Below, piece after piece: positions 21,360 through 30,227 of a DNA stretch of 58,725 nt (positions are counted from its first letter, which is position 1; each line of letters opens with the position of its first letter). The DNA lies in contig QCSX01000007.1 in the NCBI GenBank assembly GCA_003209065.1, forward strand, positions 1 to 58,725, read 5' to 3'. The notes beneath the pieces were generated by a model. It was not told where the DNA came from. It searched no databases and saw nothing but the letters and a program-made list of their open reading frames with translations. This DNA comes from Prochlorococcus sp. AG-670-N10. Its GTDB lineage: Bacteria > Cyanobacteriota > Cyanobacteriia > PCC-6307 > Cyanobiaceae. A program made the translations under genes and the position numbers.

Positions 21360-22655
21360 GTGATTGAACGTTACACATTACCCGAAATGGGAAGAATCTG
21401 GACTGAAAATGCAAAATTCCAGAGTTGGCTTAAAGTTGAAATTGCAGCATGCGAGGCAAATTGTTCTCTTGGGAAAATGCCTGAAGCTGCGTTAAAAGAA
21501 ATTCGTTTAAATGCAAAATTTGAAGAATCAAGAATTAAAGAAATCGAGAAAGAAGTAAAACATGATGTAATTGCATTTCTAACAAATATCAATGAATATG
21601 TTGGAGATTCCGGAAGATACATTCATGTTGGAATGACTAGCAGCGATGTCCTTGATACAGGCCTATCATTACAGCTAAAAGATTCCTGCGAATTGTTATT
21701 AGAGGAAATTGAAAACCTAGAAAATGAGGTCAGATCATTAGCAAGACAGCATAAAAATACTTTAATGATTGGCAGATCCCATGCAATTCACGGAGAGCCT
21801 ATTTCGTTTGGATTTAAATTGGCAGGATGGTTAGCAGAAATATTAAGAGATAAAAAAAGATTATTAATCCTTAAAGAATCTATTTCCATTGGACAAATAA
21901 GTGGAGCAATGGGAACTTACGCTAATACAAACCCAGAAATAGAAAAAATTACTTGCGAGTTGCTGGGTTTAAAACCAGATACAGCAAGTACTCAGGTTAT
22001 ATCAAGAGATAGACATGCTGAATATGTTCAAACAATAGCGTTGATAGGAGCTTCACTTGATAGGTTTGCAACTGAGATAAGGAACCTTCAGAGAACGGAT
22101 GTTTTAGAAGTCGAAGAAGGATTTTCAAAAGGACAAAAAGGAAGCTCAGCTATGCCTCATAAAAGAAACCCTATTCGTAGTGAAAGGGTTAGTGGTTTAT
22201 CTAGAATTTTGAGGAGTTATGTTGTAACAGCTCTTGAGAATGTTCCGCTTTGGCACGAGAGAGATATTAGCCATAGTTCTAATGAGCGTATCATGTTACC
22301 AGATGTATCTATATGCCTACATTTTATGCTTAGAGAAATGAAAGAAATTATAAATAATCTAAAAGTTTATCCTGACAATATGCTCAAAAATTTAAATATA
22401 TACGGGGGAGTAATTTTTAGTCAGAAAGTTTTACTTTTACTTGTTGAAAAGGGTATGTCTAGGGAAAAGGCTTATAGCTTGGTACAAAAAAATGCTCATC
22501 AAGCTTGGAATAATGAGAATGGTAATTTCAAGGAAAATATCGAAGGAGACCAAGAGATAATGACATTAGTTTCTGAGAATGATTTAAATGTATGCTTTGA
22601 CCCCTCAATTCACCTCAACAATTTAAATGTAATATGGGATAAGTTAAGTATTTAA
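21360..22655 (+). CDS. purB: Adenylosuccinate lyase
   Basis: Catalyses two steps of purine synthesis: release of fumarate from SAICAR and from adenylosuccinate. 431 aa. The fumarase/aspartase superfamily signature GSSAMPHKRNP is intact, with catalytic Ser in this loop and the TSSDVLDTGLSLQL and GRSHAIHGEPISFG histidine regions. GTG start at 21360 (next Met is MGRIW, 10 codons in). It is followed 40 nt later by another superfamily member, fumC, which consumes the fumarate it releases. Confidence 0.97.
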   Translation: MIERYTLPEMGRIWTENAKFQSWLKVEIAACEANCSLGKMPEAALKEIRLNAKFEESRIKEIEKEVKHDVIAFLTNINEYVGDSGRYIHVGMTSSDVLDTGLSLQLKDSCELLLEEIENLENEVRSLARQHKNTLMIGRSHAIHGEPISFGFKLAGWLAEILRDKKRLLILKESISIGQISGAMGTYANTNPEIEKITCELLGLKPDTASTQVISRDRHAEYVQTIALIGASLDRFATEIRNLQRTDVLEVEEGFSKGQKGSSAMPHKRNPIRSERVSGLSRILRSYVVTALENVPLWHERDISHSSNERIMLPDVSICLHFMLREMKEIINNLKVYPDNMLKNLNIYGGVIFSQKVLLLLVEKGMSREKAYSLVQKNAHQAWNNENGNFKENIEGDQEIMTLVSENDLNVCFDPSIHLNNLNVIWDKLSI

Positions 22656-22695
22656 ATCCCTAAATATTCTTTGAAGTTTAACCACAGTTTTTTTG

Positions 22696-24081
22696 ATGAC
22701 CAAGAACTTTAGATTTGAAAAAGATAGCATGGGACAGATTAGAGTTCCTTCTGAGGCTTTGTGGGGAGCCCAAACGCAGAGATCAATTATAAATTTTTCT
22801 ATTGGTGAGGAGTTAATCCCAATTGAATTAATTTATTCACTTACGGTTATAAAAAGAGCAGCTGCAATTTCTAATTTCAAATTGGGTTTATTAAATAATG
22901 TAAAAAAAGATCTCATTATTGAAGCCTGTACAGAAATACTTGATGGGAAACACGATTCTCAATTCCCTTTAAAAATATGGCAAACAGGTAGTGGTACACA
23001 AACAAATATGAATATCAATGAAGTCATATCTAATATTGCTGCGTTAAAAACAAATTCAGGACTTGGAAGTCATCATCCTATTCATCCAAATGATGATGTT
23101 AATAAATCGCAGTCTACAAATGATACTTTTCCTGCGGCTATTCAGATATCTGTTGTTACTCAAATAATTAAAAAATTAGTTCCATCAATAAAAGAACTTA
23201 CTAAGGTTCTTGATAGTAAGAGTAATAAATGGAAAGATCTTATAAAAATAGGTAGAACTCATTTTCAAGATGCAGTGCCAATTTCTCTTGGTCAAGAAGT
23301 TTCTGCATGGTCAAAACAACTAAAGGACGCTGAAGATGCTCTGATAATTAGTCTTGATGAATTATGTTTCTTACCAATAGGTGGTACGGCAGTTGGTACA
23401 GGTATTAATTGTCCAAAAGATTTTTCAAAAGAATCTATAAAATCAATTTCAGAATATACTGGTTTATTTTTTTATAAATCAAAAAATCATTTCTCTTTAA
23501 TGGCATCTCATGATCGATTAGCCCAAGTAATGGGTCAAATAAAAATCCTAGCAAGTGCATTATTTAAGATTTCTAATGATATTAAAATATTGTCATCAGG
23601 ACCTAGATCTGGCATTTATGAATTAATAATTCCCCAAAATGAGCCGGGAAGCTCAATCATGCCAGGGAAAGTTAATCCTACCCAATGTGAAGCATTATCA
23701 ATGGTATGCACTCAAGTAATGGGTTTTGAATACGCAGTATCAATAGCTAATGCCAGCGGCACTTTACAAATGAATGAATATAAGCCACTAATTGGATTTA
23801 ATATTCTCACGAGTATAAAATTACTGAATCATGCGATAACTAACTTCAGACTAAAATTAGTTGAAGGGATACAACCAAACCCAAAAACTATAAAAGCTAA
23901 TCTCGAAAATTCACTAATGCTAGTAACAGCATTGGTTCCCAAAATAGGTTATGAAAAAGCAGCAGAAATTGCAAATTTTGCCTTTAATGAATCAATTAAC
24001 TTAAAAGAAGCAACATTAAAACTTGGTTACTTAACTGCTAATGATTTTGAAGATGCTATAAATACTAATAAAATGATCTAA
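22696..24081 (+). CDS. fumC: Fumarate hydratase class II
   Basis: Hydrates fumarate to malate. The ATG at 22696 is chosen over an in-frame TTG one codon earlier, giving 461 aa. The superfamily signature GSSIMPGKVNP is present, as are GSGTQTNMNINEVI and the catalytic-His region GRTHFQDAVPISLGQE. Immediately follows purB, so fumarate from purine synthesis can be recycled to malate. The stop is 11 nt from the stop of the convergent helicase gene. Confidence 0.96.
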   Translation: MTKNFRFEKDSMGQIRVPSEALWGAQTQRSIINFSIGEELIPIELIYSLTVIKRAAAISNFKLGLLNNVKKDLIIEACTEILDGKHDSQFPLKIWQTGSGTQTNMNINEVISNIAALKTNSGLGSHHPIHPNDDVNKSQSTNDTFPAAIQISVVTQIIKKLVPSIKELTKVLDSKSNKWKDLIKIGRTHFQDAVPISLGQEVSAWSKQLKDAEDALIISLDELCFLPIGGTAVGTGINCPKDFSKESIKSISEYTGLFFYKSKNHFSLMASHDRLAQVMGQIKILASALFKISNDIKILSSGPRSGIYELIIPQNEPGSSIMPGKVNPTQCEALSMVCTQVMGFEYAVSIANASGTLQMNEYKPLIGFNILTSIKLLNHAITNFRLKLVEGIQPNPKTIKANLENSLMLVTALVPKIGYEKAAEIANFAFNESINLKEATLKLGYLTANDFEDAINTNKMI

Positions 24082-24092
24082 TTGAACTACTT

Positions 24093-26819
24093 TTAGGAAT
24101 TATTATCAATTCTTTTTGTCGCAGGATTTATATTATCAGAAACTTTTAACAAATCATTCGATTCAGATACTGGAAATCTATTAATAGCTTTTAATGCTAA
24201 CTTTGCTTTATTTTTTAATTTATTGCTAACTCCTATGCAGTGTTTAATTTGAGATAAAACATCTATAGACCTTCTTAAAATTCTTACAACATCGCCCTCA
24301 TCTAAAGAAGTATTGAAAATCAGTTCCTTCCATTTTTTACCCCTTGCCCATTCTGAAATTATTCCAGTTAAATCTGTTTCTAAAAAAATTGGAGTGTCAA
24401 TATAAAACTTATTTTGTTTCGAGACAACTAATTTTCTTAGTCCCTCTAACTCATTAAAAACATCTATAACTTTTAAGGAAGGCTTAAAATTACACCAAAG
24501 ATTTGGTCTTCTTACATCAACACATATTGCTTGAATGATTGCCGCCAAATCAGGGGGATCTAAATCATCCAAATAGCCACTAAGCAAAACAAGTCCGACC
24601 CATAATTCATTTTCACTTCTTATGGCTCCAACTGATTGCCCTATTTCAGTAAGTTCTAAATCATTTAAACAACCAAAATGATTCAAAATTTTTATTAAAT
24701 CAGTAAATTTTTTCCAGTTATGATTTTCTTTACCTTCAAGAAGATTGTTTCTCCTAATTATTTCTTGTTCAATCTCGATAATTCTTTTTCTATATCTTTT
24801 TAATTTTTTAGAATCACCAATTCTATGTACAGGCTGATTAGTAATTGTTTTATCCAAATCTTTAATTAGTTTCTGTTGAGCCAAAACTTCTCGTGTTAGA
24901 TCATACTGAGGAGTTCTTAAATCAAATTTTTCAGAAATTTCGAGTAGTTTATTAACAAAAGTTTGTGATTCATTATCACCTATTACTACTTCTCCTGAAA
25001 AATTCATCTTAGGTTCCTTAAGCTTTGCAATTTCAATCTCCTCTAAATCAGGGAAAATATTTATAATGTAAGAAGGCTTTATAAGGATAAATAAATTATC
25101 AACTGTTAAACAAAGCAAACTTTTAATTTTTTTGAATTCATATATTTTTTTACAAATCAAAGCTGGAATAACTTTCCTATTTATTTGAGGTGCTTTGATA
25201 GAAATCAAACTTCCATTTTTTATAAAAGTAAGTGCATTAGTTATTTCTTCTGATAATTTCTCGGATGCTTTTTTTTCTAATATCCTCAATAGTCTTCTTT
25301 CTTCTTTTAAACGACTTTTAAACTTTTCATATGCATCAAAGTCTTGCCATGAAATGTTAGAAGTAATCTTTTTTAGTTCTATCAAATCTCTATCTAAATT
25401 ATCAAGAATAACCTTTTCTTCTGAAGATTCTCCTAAATATAAAAAGCTACCAAAACTTCTTTTGATTAATTCTCGTGATTTATCTAAACTATAATTTTGC
25501 AAAAGGTTGAGAACCATTCCGTAGCTTGGGGTAAACTGACTAACTAGTTGATTTGGTTGACTAATAGCCAAAGTGCTAGCTTCTTTTGCACCCTCAAATC
25601 TAGTTTGTAATGTCACAACATATCCCTGCGAATCCTTTCCTCTTCTTCCAGCTCTACCCGACATCTGCAAGAATTCACTACTAAATAATAATCTATGTCC
25701 TTCTTCTGTCCTTTTTGATAATGTCGAAATAACTGTTGTTCTTGCAGGCATATTAATACCTGCAGCTAAGGTTTCAGTTGCAAAAACAACTTTTATCAAT
25801 CCTTGCTGAAATAATTCCTCTACTAATTCTTTCCATGCTGGTAACAAACCCGCATGATGTGAGGCAATACCTCGTTTCAAAGCTTCACAATGAAATTTAT
25901 CTTTTATACCTTCTTTATTATTTTTCAGATAAATATCTAATCTTTGAGATATCAAATTTACTTCTGAATAACTTACTAAAGATAAATCCTTTATATTTTC
26001 AACAGCCTTATCACAACCTCTTCTACTAAAAATAAAATAAATAGCTGGCAACATATTTCTCTCTGCAAGTTTAGAGATCACAAAGCCAATTGGAGGAGAC
26101 TTTGGTTGGATTATTCTTCCTACTTTACCTTTCTTTTTTTGCCCTTTTGGTGCTCTCCAAATCTTACAGTTTGGATGAATTCCATTACCCTTATTATTCA
26201 AAAGTGGGTGAAGACCCTTTGCACTACAGAAAATAAAATCTAATGGGACTGGTCTTTTGTTACTATTTACAAGTACTGTAGGTCCATGAACTTTGCCTAT
26301 CCAATTTTGAAGTTGATCTGCATTAGAGATAGTTGCAGATAAAGCTATTATCTGAGTTCTACTAGGACAATGAATTATTGTTTCTTCCCAAACTGTTCCT
26401 CTTTGCGGATCGTTCATATAATGGCATTCATCAAGAATTACAGATTCTAGATTTGCCAATGGGTCATCAAATTCTTCAAATTCTCCATAGAGCATATTCC
26501 TAAAAATCTCAGTTGTCATAACTAAGATTGGAGCATCTCTATTTATACTGATATCGCCTGTTAAGAGACCTACTTTCTTGTCTCCAAATTGATTAACAAA
26601 ATCCCTGAACTTTTGATTTGATAAAGCTTTTAAAGGGGTTGTGTAAAAAACTCTACTTTCATGTGACAAACCTCTATAAATTGCAAATTCACCAATTAAT
26701 GTTTTACCTGAACCGGTTGGAGCAGTTAAAACAACAGAATTCCCACTATTTACGGCTTTTATTGCCTCTATTTGGAATGGATCTAGAGGGAATGGAAAAT
26801 ATTCCTCTAAATCAAGCAA
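24093..26819 (-). CDS. Ski2/Mtr4-like DExH-box RNA helicase
   Basis: 908-aa superfamily 2 helicase. Motif I APTGSGKT, motif II DECH (VILDECHYMNDP), motif III SAT (IALSATISN) and motif VI QMSGRAGRRG are all present, followed by a long C-terminal arch/helical region with DSHCT-type sequence (ADLDPPD-like LDDLDPPDLAAIIQA). Cyanobacteria and plastids share such proteins; the plant counterpart ISE2 acts in chloroplast RNA processing. The start is TTG at 26819: the frame upstream has no other start codon before a stop at 26853-26855. Divergent from the biotin operon. Confidence 0.9.
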   Translation of the reverse strand: MLDLEEYFPFPLDPFQIEAIKAVNSGNSVVLTAPTGSGKTLIGEFAIYRGLSHESRVFYTTPLKALSNQKFRDFVNQFGDKKVGLLTGDISINRDAPILVMTTEIFRNMLYGEFEEFDDPLANLESVILDECHYMNDPQRGTVWEETIIHCPSRTQIIALSATISNADQLQNWIGKVHGPTVLVNSNKRPVPLDFIFCSAKGLHPLLNNKGNGIHPNCKIWRAPKGQKKKGKVGRIIQPKSPPIGFVISKLAERNMLPAIYFIFSRRGCDKAVENIKDLSLVSYSEVNLISQRLDIYLKNNKEGIKDKFHCEALKRGIASHHAGLLPAWKELVEELFQQGLIKVVFATETLAAGINMPARTTVISTLSKRTEEGHRLLFSSEFLQMSGRAGRRGKDSQGYVVTLQTRFEGAKEASTLAISQPNQLVSQFTPSYGMVLNLLQNYSLDKSRELIKRSFGSFLYLGESSEEKVILDNLDRDLIELKKITSNISWQDFDAYEKFKSRLKEERRLLRILEKKASEKLSEEITNALTFIKNGSLISIKAPQINRKVIPALICKKIYEFKKIKSLLCLTVDNLFILIKPSYIINIFPDLEEIEIAKLKEPKMNFSGEVVIGDNESQTFVNKLLEISEKFDLRTPQYDLTREVLAQQKLIKDLDKTITNQPVHRIGDSKKLKRYRKRIIEIEQEIIRRNNLLEGKENHNWKKFTDLIKILNHFGCLNDLELTEIGQSVGAIRSENELWVGLVLLSGYLDDLDPPDLAAIIQAICVDVRRPNLWCNFKPSLKVIDVFNELEGLRKLVVSKQNKFYIDTPIFLETDLTGIISEWARGKKWKELIFNTSLDEGDVVRILRRSIDVLSQIKHCIGVSNKLKNKAKLALKAINRFPVSESNDLLKVSDNINPATKRIDNNS

Positions 26820-26862
26820 TAATTGTGATTGAAGGGAGGAGGAGTTGACTTCTTAAGATATG

Positions 26863-26921
26863 ATCTATATAGATATTAATGAACAATAAACACATTGCAC
26901 GCTTTAATAGTAAATCTAGAT
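26863..26921. promoter_or_regulatory. Two related palindromes between the helicase and bioF
   Basis: The 139-nt divergent spacer contains a perfect 12-bp palindrome ATCTATATAGAT at 26863-26874 and a perfect 8-bp palindrome ATCTAGAT at 26914-26921. They share the half-site ATCT/AGAT, and their centres are about 49 bp apart. They could be operators for a dimeric regulator of the biotin operon or the helicase; they do not match the E. coli BirA operator. AT-rich chance palindromes are the alternative. Confidence 0.4.
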
Positions 26922-26958
26922 CATTTTATAAAAATCAAATAGTTAAATTTGTTCAATA

Positions 26959-28104
26959 ATGACTAAAATAAACATTCCAAAAAATAGACTTCGTAAATTA
27001 AAAACATTCACATTAGGTCAAAAGCCATATGAACTTCAAGGTGTAACTCCAAAGAAAGTTAAAAATAACTTTATTGACTTATGTAGTAATGATTATTTTG
27101 GATTAAGTAGAGATAATGATGTAATAAAAGCCTCTTATGAAATAAGCTTATCTGAAGGTCTTGGTTCAGGCAGTTCGAGATTCATAACGGGCTCAAGACC
27201 AATACATAAATTATTAGAGACACAACTTGCAGAATGGCTTCATCAGGAAAAAGTGCTTTTATTTCCTAGCGGTTTCCAAGCTAATATTGCTGCCGTGCAA
27301 GGTTTAGCTAACAGAAATAGTATTGTAATTGCAGATAAATTTATTCATAATTCTTTATTAGTTGGAGTAAAAGCTGCTGGATCAAAACTAGTAAGATTCG
27401 CACATAATGATTTAAAAGACTTAGAAAATAAAATTCTTAAATTCAATTCATCGCAAAAGTCCATTCTTATAATTGTTGAATCCCTTTACAGTATGGAAGG
27501 TTCAATTGCTCCTCTCAAAGAAATTGCTGGAATTTGTAAAAGGTATAATGTTGAATTATTAGTCGACGAAGCTCATGCTATTGGGATTTTAGGGACTGAA
27601 GGGAAAGGTTTAAGTTTTGATTTATCTGATGAAATAACTATGCTTACTGGAACCTTTGGCAAATCGTTTGGTAGCGGGGGGGCTTTCATAGCTTGTAACT
27701 CAAAAATTGGTGAACACCTTATTCAAACGAGTGGGGCTTTTAGATATACAACTGCTCTCTCCCCAGCTTTATCTGCAGGTGCACTTAAATCGCTCCAAAA
27801 AATCAAAGCCAATCACGAATGGGGTATTAATTTATTGATCTCTTCTAAAAAATGGAAAAAAGAAATTCTTCGAAATTTAAGTTACCCAGTTAAGGGAGAA
27901 TCTCAAATCTTATCTATAATCGTCGGACAAGAAGAAAAGGCAATCCTTCTACAAAAACATCTTGAAAAAAACGGTTTTTTAGCTATTGCTATTAGACCAC
28001 CTACTGTTCCTGTGAACGAATCAAGAATAAGGCTAACAATTAGAAGAGATTTAAATCTAGACATACTTAGTAATTTTATTTCTGTTTTAAAAACCTTCAA
28101 ATGA
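26959..28104 (+). CDS. bioF: 8-amino-7-oxononanoate synthase
   Basis: PLP enzyme that condenses pimeloyl-ACP with alanine, first step of biotin ring assembly. 381 aa. Marks are GSGSSRFITGSRPIHKLLE, the PLP-contacting VDEAHAIGILG and the Schiff-base lysine in GTFGKSFGSGGAF. ATG at 26959. The stop overlaps the next ATG by 4 nt (ATGA). First gene of the bioF-bioK-bioC-bioD-bioA operon; bioB is not in the window. Confidence 0.96.
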   Translation: MTKINIPKNRLRKLKTFTLGQKPYELQGVTPKKVKNNFIDLCSNDYFGLSRDNDVIKASYEISLSEGLGSGSSRFITGSRPIHKLLETQLAEWLHQEKVLLFPSGFQANIAAVQGLANRNSIVIADKFIHNSLLVGVKAAGSKLVRFAHNDLKDLENKILKFNSSQKSILIIVESLYSMEGSIAPLKEIAGICKRYNVELLVDEAHAIGILGTEGKGLSFDLSDEITMLTGTFGKSFGSGGAFIACNSKIGEHLIQTSGAFRYTTALSPALSAGALKSLQKIKANHEWGINLLISSKKWKKEILRNLSYPVKGESQILSIIVGQEEKAILLQKHLEKNGFLAIAIRPPTVPVNESRIRLTIRRDLNLDILSNFISVLKTFK

Positions 28105-28817
28105 AACAAGTTATTACTCAGCATGGTTGGGGGTTAGATCAAAGTTTCTGGGATAATTATAAAATTGAATTTCAAAGAAATGGATGGCATTGGCAAGATA
28201 ATGAAAGAGGATATTTTTCAAAAAATATCAATCAAGCAAAATGGATACAAAACAATTTGAACGATCAAATCAAGATGATTTTATGTCACTCTTTAGGTTT
28301 CCATTTAATTCAAGAAAATCTTTTAGATGAAGCATCCCATATTGTCTTTATAAATTCATTTAATAACTTTCTTCCTTCAAGCAAAAAAAGAAATTTAATT
28401 TACAGATCTCTTAAGAGAATGGAAAAAAAAATAATGTTATTTGAAGCAGAGGTTATGTTAAAAGAATTTATACGTAGATCTTTTTTGCCCAATAATATGA
28501 GCATTAATTTCCAAACTATGTTTTATAAAAACTTAGAGAATTTAAATAATAATCTTCTATTAAGTGACCTTAAAAAACTTTATATAGATAAAAATTCTTT
28601 AAAGTCTTTTGAGAAACATTGCAATGTCATCATTATAAATTCTAAAAACGATTTAATTCTTGACCAAGATTCAAGTGATGACTTTATTGAATTATTAAAA
28701 AAAACATTAACTAAAAAGCCAACTTTAATTGAATTAGATAATCAAGGGCATTGTCTAAATAATTTAAATTTTTACCAAATCATCAAAAGAACTCTGGATA
28801 ATAAATATGAAAAATAA
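28101..28817 (+). CDS. bioK: Pimeloyl-ACP methyl ester carboxylesterase, BioK type
   Basis: 238-aa alpha/beta hydrolase. It opens MKQVITQHGWGLDQSFW (oxyanion-side HGWG). The nucleophile elbow is CHSLGFH with Ser64; a late Asp in NSKNDLILDQDS and His in NQGHCLNN complete the likely triad. Cyanobacteria lack BioH; published work (Shapiro et al. 2012) named BioK as a replacement in such clusters, cleaving the methyl ester after BioC chain extension. Location between bioF and bioC fits exactly. Overlaps bioF by 4 nt and bioC by 11 nt. Confidence 0.8.
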   Translation: MKQVITQHGWGLDQSFWDNYKIEFQRNGWHWQDNERGYFSKNINQAKWIQNNLNDQIKMILCHSLGFHLIQENLLDEASHIVFINSFNNFLPSSKKRNLIYRSLKRMEKKIMLFEAEVMLKEFIRRSFLPNNMSINFQTMFYKNLENLNNNLLLSDLKKLYIDKNSLKSFEKHCNVIIINSKNDLILDQDSSDDFIELLKKTLTKKPTLIELDNQGHCLNNLNFYQIIKRTLDNKYEK

Positions 28818-29565
28818 AATCTGGAATGAAACAGTTAAAAATAACTTTAATAATGCTTCAGCAAATTATTTAAGTTATTCAAATATTCAAAAGCATTTTG
28901 CTGATAAGATTGTTTATTTCTTAAAAGATCTAAATATTCAAAAAGGTGAATGGATAGATCTTGGTTCAGGAACTGGCTTATTAGCGGATGAAATAGAAAA
29001 AGAATTTTCTACAAAAAAAATTAGCCGAATTGATTTCAGCAAAAAAATGCTTCTTCAAAATAAGGACTCTAGTAAAAAGATTTTATGGGATTTAAATAAT
29101 GGTTTACCTCCATCAATTAGAAACTGTCCTCTAATGACATCTAACTTTTGTATACACTGGTTAGACAATCCCGAAAAAATAATAAGAGATTGGTTTAACA
29201 AATTAAGATCTGGTGGTTATTTAATAATTTCATATCCCACAATAAATTCATTCCCGGAATGGAAGCAAACTTGCTTAGAAACTAATATTGAATATAGTGG
29301 CTTAACTTTCCCTGTTTCAAAAAATATAGTCAGAAATTTCAACTCTGACGAAATATTCTTCTCAAATAAATACTCATATATAGAAAACTTTCCAGATGTT
29401 TATAAACTTTTCAGAAGCATAGTAAACGTGGGAGCTCAATCAACCAAGTGTAAACGTAATAAAGTATGTGAATTAAAAGCAATACAAAAGTTTTGGCCTA
29501 AGACGGCAACTAATTCAGTTAACCTTACATGGGAAATTAATATTGAAATATTAAAAAAATCATGA
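28807..29565 (+). CDS. bioC: Malonyl-ACP O-methyltransferase
   Basis: SAM-dependent enzyme that caps malonyl-ACP so fatty-acid synthesis can build the pimeloyl chain. 252 aa, class I fold. The SAM motif is EWIDLGSGTGLLADEIE (about 48-64). N-terminal NNFNNASANYLSYSNIQKHF resembles the BioC substrate-entry region. Overlaps bioK by 11 nt upstream and bioD by 4 nt downstream (ATGA). Sequence is quite divergent from E. coli BioC, so the call leans on operon position. Confidence 0.85.
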   Translation: MKNKIWNETVKNNFNNASANYLSYSNIQKHFADKIVYFLKDLNIQKGEWIDLGSGTGLLADEIEKEFSTKKISRIDFSKKMLLQNKDSSKKILWDLNNGLPPSIRNCPLMTSNFCIHWLDNPEKIIRDWFNKLRSGGYLIISYPTINSFPEWKQTCLETNIEYSGLTFPVSKNIVRNFNSDEIFFSNKYSYIENFPDVYKLFRSIVNVGAQSTKCKRNKVCELKAIQKFWPKTATNSVNLTWEINIEILKKS

Positions 29566-30224
29566 GCGCTATAAAGAATAAATCCCAATTTGTTATTTGT
29601 GGAACAGATACTGATATCGGAAAGACATTAATTAGTTCTTTTTTTGTAAGAGGATTAAATTCTTTTTACTGGAAGCCTATTCAAAGTGGCATTGAGTCAG
29701 AGACTGATAGTCAAGCTGTTGCACGACTTGCAAAAGTGAACAAAGCGAAAATAATCAGTGAAGCTTATATCTTTAGAGAACCTGTTTCTCCTCATTGGGC
29801 CTCAGAAATAGATAAAAAAGGTATAAACTTTCAGCTATTAAATTTACCAAATATCGATGGTTCATTAATTGTAGAAACAGCGGGGGGCTTAATGGTCCCA
29901 ATTACAAGAAATTATTTGCAAATAGATCAAATCAAGAAATGGGATATCCCTGTAATACTTGTATGCAAGAGCGGCCTTGGGACTCTTAATCACACTCTTC
30001 TTAGTATTGAGGCATTAAGAAAAAGAAATATTAAAATTCTAGGTCTAGTTATAAACGGAAAAAAACACTTAGATAATCCAAAAACATTAACTGAATTTAG
30101 TAATCTTCCTATTATTGCTGAATTTCCATATATCCAGAAAATTGACTCTAATAATTTAGATATACTTTGGAAAGAGCTCAATATTAAAAATAAATTGATC
30201 ACTTTATTAAATCAAAAAAAATAA
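29562..30224 (+). CDS. bioD: Dethiobiotin synthetase
   Basis: ATP-dependent carboxylation of diaminopelargonate to dethiobiotin. 220 aa. The P-loop is CGTDTDIGKT, with the substrate-lysine region YWKPIQSG and the conserved VETAGGLMVPI. ATG overlaps the bioC stop. Three nt separate it from bioA. Confidence 0.95.
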   Translation: MSAIKNKSQFVICGTDTDIGKTLISSFFVRGLNSFYWKPIQSGIESETDSQAVARLAKVNKAKIISEAYIFREPVSPHWASEIDKKGINFQLLNLPNIDGSLIVETAGGLMVPITRNYLQIDQIKKWDIPVILVCKSGLGTLNHTLLSIEALRKRNIKILGLVINGKKHLDNPKTLTEFSNLPIIAEFPYIQKIDSNNLDILWKELNIKNKLITLLNQKK

Positions 30225-30227
30225 TAA

